Position numbers and translations under genes: made by a program
The notes under the pieces: model-generated
Told to the model about the DNA's origin: nothing
The model's input: the letters and a program-made list of their open reading frames with translations, nothing else
The model's database searches: none
NCBI GenBank assembly: GCA_025506515.1
Contig: CM046457.1
Location: 41,054,231-41,118,230, forward strand
Direction: 5' to 3'
DNA from: Flaveria trinervia
Taxonomy: Eukaryota; Streptophyta; Magnoliopsida; Asterales; Asteraceae
DNA: 64,000 nucleotides
Shown here: positions 58,933 through 64,000 of the stretch, one piece after another
How the letters are laid out: each line of letters begins with the position of its first letter
How positions within the stretch are numbered: position 1 is the first letter of the stretch

Positions 58933-61614
58933 TCATTCTAGCTGCAGCATACCAAGCCTTAACACTAGGTTTTGGAAAGTTGAACTATCTAGAGGCTTAG
59001 TAAAAATGTCTGCAAGCTCATCAACACTAGGCACAAACTTTGGATCAATCAGACCTTTTTCAAAACAGTCCCTAATAAAATGATGTCTGATCTCTAAATG
59101 TTTGGTCCTAGAATGCTAGACAGGATTCTTGACAATGCAAAGAGCTGAAGCACTGTCCATTAATAATGGAGTCTTAGTCTCTGTAATGCCATAATCCAAA
59201 AGCTGGTTCTGAAGCTAGAGTATCTGAGATGTACAACTTGCAGCAGCAATGTACTCTGCTTCAGTAGTGGATGTAGCAACATATGTTTGTTTCTTACTCT
59301 GCCAAGAAATCAAACAGTTGCCTAGGAATTGACATCCACCAGAAGTTGACTTTCTGGTTAACTTACACCCTGCATAGTCACTATCAGAAAAAGCAACTAA
59401 TTTGCAAGAGTGTCCAGTGGAATGCCATAAACATAGAGATTGTGTACCTTGCAGATATCTAAAGATCCTCTTGACTACAATCAAATGAGACTCTTTAAGA
59501 GCAGCCTGAAATCTAGCACAAACACAAGTTGCAAACATGATATCTGGTCTAGAAGCTGTTAAGTACATCAAGGACCCAATCATACATTTGTAAAGTGTTT
59601 CATCAACAACTTTACCTTTCTGATCTGCATCCAGTTGAGTGGTGTGGCACATGGGAGTAGAACAGGGCTTACTGTTTTGTAAATCAAACTTATTCAAAAG
59701 ATCTTTTGTATATTTAGACTGATGAATGAAAGTCCCATCAGCCTTTTGTTTGATTTGCAATCCTAGAAAGAACTGTAATTCTCCCATTGCACTCATTTCA
59801 AACTTCTTTTGCATTAATTTGGTAAAATCATCACACAACTGGGGATCAGAGGATGCAAAAATAATATCATCAACATAAATTTGACCAAGTAGCTTATGTT
59901 GATCCACTTTCTTTATAAACAAAGTTTTATCTATAGAGCCTCTAGTGAAATTATTTTTAAGAAGAAAATTTGAAAGTGTTTCATACCAGGCTCTAGGAGC
60001 TTGCTTCAACCCATAAAGAGCCTTATCAAGTTGATAAACCCAATCAGGATGTTTATTGTCCTCAAAACCTGGTGGTTGACACACATAAACCTCTTCTTTT
60101 ACTTTACCATATAAAAATGCACTTTTAACATCCATTTGAAAATTTTAAGATTGTGGAATACAGCATAGGCTAAGAACAATCTAATTGCCTCCAGTCTGGC
60201 TACAGGAGAAAAGGTTTCATCATAATCAATACCTTATTCCTGTGCAAACCCCTGAACAACCAGTCTGGCCTTATTCTTAAAAATAAGCCCATTTTCATCT
60301 GTTTTATTCCTAAACACCCATTTAGTGCCTATTGCACTCTTACCTGGGGGTAGAGGAACCAGTTCCCACACCTGCTGCTTGTTGAACTGAAGTAGCTCAA
60401 GCTGCATGGCTTCAACCCATCCATTGTCCCTTAAAGCAATGTGATAGTTCTTTGGCTCTTGCTGACTAATGAAGAGAGCATAGAAGCAGAAATTGGACAA
60501 TTGACTTCTTGTTGAAACTCCAGCATTGATATCACCAATGATTTGAGATATTGGGTGATTCTTTAGCTCTTGATAAACAATGAGATCTATGCAAGTGTTT
60601 GTAGGACCTTCAGCAACAGCAGATGGTGATGCAGACTCTTGAAACCAAGAATGAGATGGCAAATCAAAAGATGTAGAGGAATCAGAGATCTCATCAGCAT
60701 TTGTTGTGGATGGAACTGTTGAAGCTACAGGAACATCAAGTTTAGTGGACTCAGGCAATTGATCACTAAACTTGAATAGGTGAGCATTGATATTATCATC
60801 ATCATCAATACCACCAGGTGGAGAACTGTTGACAGGAGCAACAGCTGAAGCCTGATAAGGAATATATTGTAGTATGTCCAAATCAAATAACTCCATAGGG
60901 TTTTGTGGAATCTTGTACTTTGGAGATTCATTATACTTCACATTCAGAGTCTCTTCAACTATCTTTGTTCTACAGTTGAAGACTCTGTATGCCTTGCAAG
61001 TAGATGAATAACCAACAAATACCTTGCATCCACCTTAGGATCAAATTTGTGGAGTTGATCCTTTGTGTTGAGAATGAAACAAGGACACCCAAAGGCTCTG
61101 AAAAATGAAATTAGAGGAGCCAAATGATGTAGAACTTCATATGGAGTCTTCATCAACCTTTGATTTACTAAGGCTCTATTCTGCACATAGCCAGCTGTGT
61201 TAACAGCTTCAGCCCAAAAGGTCAATGGCAAACCAGAGTCAGCCAACATTGACCTTGCAGCTTCAATTAGGGTCCTGTTCTTTCTCTCTACTACTCCATT
61301 GTGTTCTGGAGTCCTTGGGATGCTAAACTGCCTCTTGATTCCCTTTGAGAGATAAAAATTATCAAATGTATGGTTTCTGAATTCTGTTCCATTATCACTT
61401 CTGATACACTTGACAGATAAGGAATTCTGCTTCTCAACATACAACACAAAGTTTATAATCGTCTGAGCAGCCTCATCCTTTAAATGCAAGAAGAAAGTCC
61501 ATACAAATCTGGAGTAATCATCCACAATTACCAGATAGTATTTCTTCTTTGCCATACTCATTACTCTCACAGGACCAAAGATATCCATGTGTAGTAATTG
61601 CAAGCAGGCAAGGT
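58933..61614 (-). pseudogene. pol: Copia F integrase, RT and RNase H, the best-preserved pol
   Basis: Three long frames: 61660-60959 (integrase, with HMDIFGPVRV, SDNGTEFRNH and NGVVERKNRT, triad complete), 60941-60234 (linker and RT start, AIGTKWVFRNK), and 60135-59215 (306 codons; RT with YVDD at 59866-59877, MGELQFFLGLQIKQ, then RNase H to ATSTTEAEYIAAAS). A stop (LQ to L-stop) near 59215 and frameshifts near 60140 and 60950 remain; terminal TGA 58933-58935. All catalytic residues I can place are intact. Confidence 0.88.
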
Positions 61615-63599
61615 CTTCTACTGATCTACACTCAGAGCATGTACATCCTGATTCAATCAAGAGGTCAGGTGATTCATCACAAACTGATGATGACCTGGGC
61701 TTTTTCTATGATGTATTAGCCCATAATACCATCCTTGAGACTGAGGTGAACAGACTCAAAGAGTTGTTAGCCGAAATGTCTCAGGATCAAAGTCCATCTA
61801 CCTCACAAACCCCACAGATGGCACCTTCCATTGAAGGTTCCCTAAACACTGAGCCTACACACGTAACTGAGCCACCAGCCATTACTTTTGGCACCACCTC
61901 TTAGGGACAGAACCCCTCTAAGCAGATGGTTGCTATCTTTCAAAACTCCTTACCTCTCATCACTCCCATCATCACTGACATAGTGCATAAAGCCATTGAT
62001 GAGAGGATATCCTCAAATCTACAAACCCTCATTGATGATGCTGTTCAGAAATCTCTTTCTGCCTTTCAAGCCCCTGATCCCAATGCAACCAAAAAGGGGG
62101 AGACTTCCAAGTCTAAGGCAGTGAAAGAAAAGAAAAGAAAAAAAAAAGAGTTGATGATGAGAAAGAACCTGCAAAAGAGAAGGAGGTGTGGAAAGAACTA
62201 ATCTCAGAACAGCTGATCACATATAAAAGAAAGAAAAGTGCTGAGTCAAAAGCTGATGAAGATAAATCCTTAGAAGATCTTGTCAAAGATGCTGATGAAG
62301 CTCACAACAGATCCATGGATAAAATTATAGATCAGCTCTTTCGACAAGGTCATGACACAGCTACACTAGACACTAAGATCAGAAGGCTGGAAATAGAAGA
62401 GATTCAAGCTAGATGGGCCGGTTATAGTGTGTTGGAAAGGGAAAGATTGGAGATAATGATCAGATTCATTGCCAAATACCTTGGAAGATCATTGATAGAG
62501 ATAAAGGCCTGGTCCAGAGACAGTATCCTGGAGATAACCAAGAAGATCTGCTCTGCTGGAGGCTATAATAAAGGGGTTGATAATTGAAGCACTGGATGAA
62601 GCAGGTGCAGGGAAGAGAACTGAAATGGCAAAGCTCTCCAAAGCCAAAATCACCACCAAAATGCTAAGTTAGTCTTCTCACACTCCCACTCAAACACAAC
62701 CCTTATCTCTAAAAACTCCCAAATCTATCCCTAAACCAAAGCCACCCACAACTCAACCCACAAAACCAATCCCTTTACCCCAAAAACCACCTCAAACCTT
62801 ACCCAGTGATGCACCCAGAAGGAGGAGAAGGGTGTTGAGGGTAGAAGAAGATGAAGAAGAGGATGTTGATGATGATAGTCTGCCAATCTCTGTTGTTCTC
62901 AAACTCAAATCACCTGAGCACAGAAGTCAACAAGTGATTACTCCTGACTTGCAAATGCAGATGGTGAAGGTAAATATTGAAGAAGCAGAACAGCAGAAAC
63001 AACATGATGAGAAGTTTCTCAAGATGGTTGATAAGGATTTCCCTCAGTCCTCATCCATTCAAGAAATGAAGAAACAGGCTCCGAGGCTGTACACTCTTAG
63101 ACATACTTTTTAACATCAAAAAGAAAGAGTGTGGATCTGGCCAGACCCCAGGGTAAGTTCTAGAATTCATAAGAAGAATATACCAAGTAGATATCATGGC
63201 CAAGTGAAGAAGACCTTGAATGCTGCAATTACATTGGCCATGGTAGTCTCACCTCGGGAAATCATTGAAGAATTCAAGAGAGCTCACAAATCCAAGACAA
63301 CCCCTCAATCTATTCTTGAGAACAAAATGATCAAGAAGGGGTTGTTATACAAAAGACTTGAAGATCTTCAGAAGAGTGAACTCCAGTTGTTGCTTGAAGG
63401 CTCTCACCCTGATGAATTTGCTTATAGAGAGATAACAACTGTGGAGTTGAAAAATGGAAAGACAGTGAGATACCTGTCTGAGTATTATGGCCCAGAGTTC
63501 TCCTTCGAGGGAGAAGCAGAAGAACTCACCAAGGAGGAACAAGTTGTTCTCCTTGAGGCCTATGCTAGTGAGTCTTATAGACTCATTAATGGGAATTAG
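61615..63599 (+). pseudogene. Copia D ORF3 C-terminal part
   Basis: Resumes at TDLHSEHVHPDSIKRSGD. Breaks are few: TAG at 61902 (CAG in others), a frame change in an A-rich tract near 62140, another near 62580, and TAA at 63111. The last frame (156 codons, 63129-63599) ends LINGN before TAG. Strongly conserved: HKAIDERISSNLQTLIDDA, MDKIIDQLFRQGHDTATLD, RFIAKYLGRSLIEIKAWSRD, FAYREITTVELKNGKTVRYL. This is the best template for the ORF3 C-terminus. Some 25 codons of the middle are lost at the F junction in addition to those carried by F. Confidence 0.84.
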
Positions 63600-63804
63600 G
63601 TTTCATGGTTGGGACAAGACTCTGTGTCCAGTTTCCCAAGACAGAGTTCCCTTCCATACTTAGCCAATCAAAAGATTAGAAACCTTGTCCCGGCCTGTGC
63701 TTAATTGATTACCTCTTAAGCTGATCAAGAGGGTGTTTCTGCCAAGAATAAGTGGGATCATCAATAAGTTTAGAGGTTTTGGCTGCATTGGTTCAGGGGG
63801 AGTT
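63600..63804 (+). other. Copia D 3' untranslated region and polypurine tract
   Basis: Ends GGTTCAGGGGGAGTT (63790-63804) directly before the LTR. The preceding 190 bases are conserved in all copies. Confidence 0.75.
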
Positions 63805-64000
63805 TGTTGGACCAAAAGAACCAATAAGCCTGATCAGAAAAACCTCTAAGTCCCAGAGACTTTACAACTGCTGAAGAAGATCACAACAGCTGAAGACATC
63901 AGCTGATTACAAGGTCTGAAGACAAAGTCTGAAGACAAGAACTGAAGACTACTACTGAAGACAAAGTCTGAAAGTAAAGAACTGAAGACAAAGTCTGAAG
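63805..64000 (+). repeat. Copia D 3' LTR, first 196 bp
   Basis: TGTTGGACCAAAAGAACC onward, matching 43439 and following, including the CTGAAGACAAAGT array. Truncated by the window end. Confidence 0.9.

Larger units (their letters stand above)
56935..61614 (-). mobile_element. Copia F: inverted Copia fragment without LTRs
   Basis: 4.68 kb on the minus strand from integrase (near the first catalytic Asp) through RT, RNase H, spacer and the first 440 or so codons of ORF3. There is no LTR and no target duplication. One junction shows three bases of overlap (TGG at about 56932-56934); the other (61612-61622) shows a short deletion or filler. Closest to copy E where they overlap. It looks like a recombination or repair product, not a normal insertion. 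Confidence 0.8.
43439..64000 (+). mobile_element. Copia D: Sirevirus-type, interrupted by E and F, 3' end off-window
   Basis: Plus strand: LTR 43439-44280, primer site, gag 44511, pol to 50709, spacer (split by E), ORF3 N-terminal part 56351-56934, inverted fragment F, ORF3 C-terminal part to 63599, polypurine tract, 3' LTR from 63805 to beyond the end. Inserted in the integrase gene of Copia C; the flank GCAGT (43434-43438) is the predicted target duplication. Without E and F the visible part is about 10.9 kb, the size of copy B. Confidence 0.88.

Overview
This window looks like intergenic, repeat-rich DNA of a flowering plant nuclear genome, probably a eudicot; I lean towards Asteraceae from remembered similarity of the protein sequences, which I could not check. 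I see no host gene. Almost every base belongs to nested LTR retrotransposons, mostly decayed by stop codons and frameshifts. There are two groups: (1) Copia elements of Sirevirus/SIRE type (order gag-protease-integrase-reverse transcriptase-RNase H, tRNA-iMet primer site TGGTATCAGAGC, plus a third long ORF after pol), with copies A, B, C, D, E and fragment F; (2) Ty3/Gypsy chromovirus-type elements, with G1, fragment G2 and an older long LTR, G3.

Layout. 1-11310: Copia A, minus strand; its left LTR lies outside the window. 11311-13043: end of the internal region and start of the long LTR of Gypsy G3. 13044-33437: Gypsy G1, minus strand, split in its gag gene by the complete Copia B (19004-29969, plus strand, target-site duplication CACCT). 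33438-34326: G2, an integrase/chromodomain fragment sharing an LTR with G1. 34339-34937: a second copy of the roughly 600 bp that precede G1. 34938-36214: more G3 LTR. 36215-43438: Copia C, minus strand, cut in its integrase by Copia D (43439 to beyond the end, plus strand). D is cut between pol and ORF3 by Copia E (51000-56020, minus strand, duplication TGCTG), a deletion derivative. D's ORF3 is split by F (56935-61614), an inverted Copia fragment without LTRs.

How the parts work together. Each Copia copy encodes (or encoded) a gag-pol polyprotein of about 2,065 codons with two well-separated CCHC knuckles in gag, followed by a non-coding spacer and ORF3, a roughly 1,060-codon hydrophilic protein of unknown function. 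Four independent spacers (A, C, D, F) carry the same TATA box (CCTATAAATACC) 54-66 bp before the ORF3 start, preceded by a dense array of the short motif CAGTNGTTGT and its complement. The same motif fills the U3 part of the LTRs upstream of the LTR TATA box. ORF3 therefore appears to have its own internal promoter built from the same motif as the LTR promoter. This two-promoter, three-ORF arrangement is the most interesting system here. A palindromic hairpin lies directly downstream of the primer site in every copy where that region is visible.

Limits: all alignments were made by eye; boundaries of broken genes are approximate except where LTR ends, target-site duplications or start/stop codons fix them.
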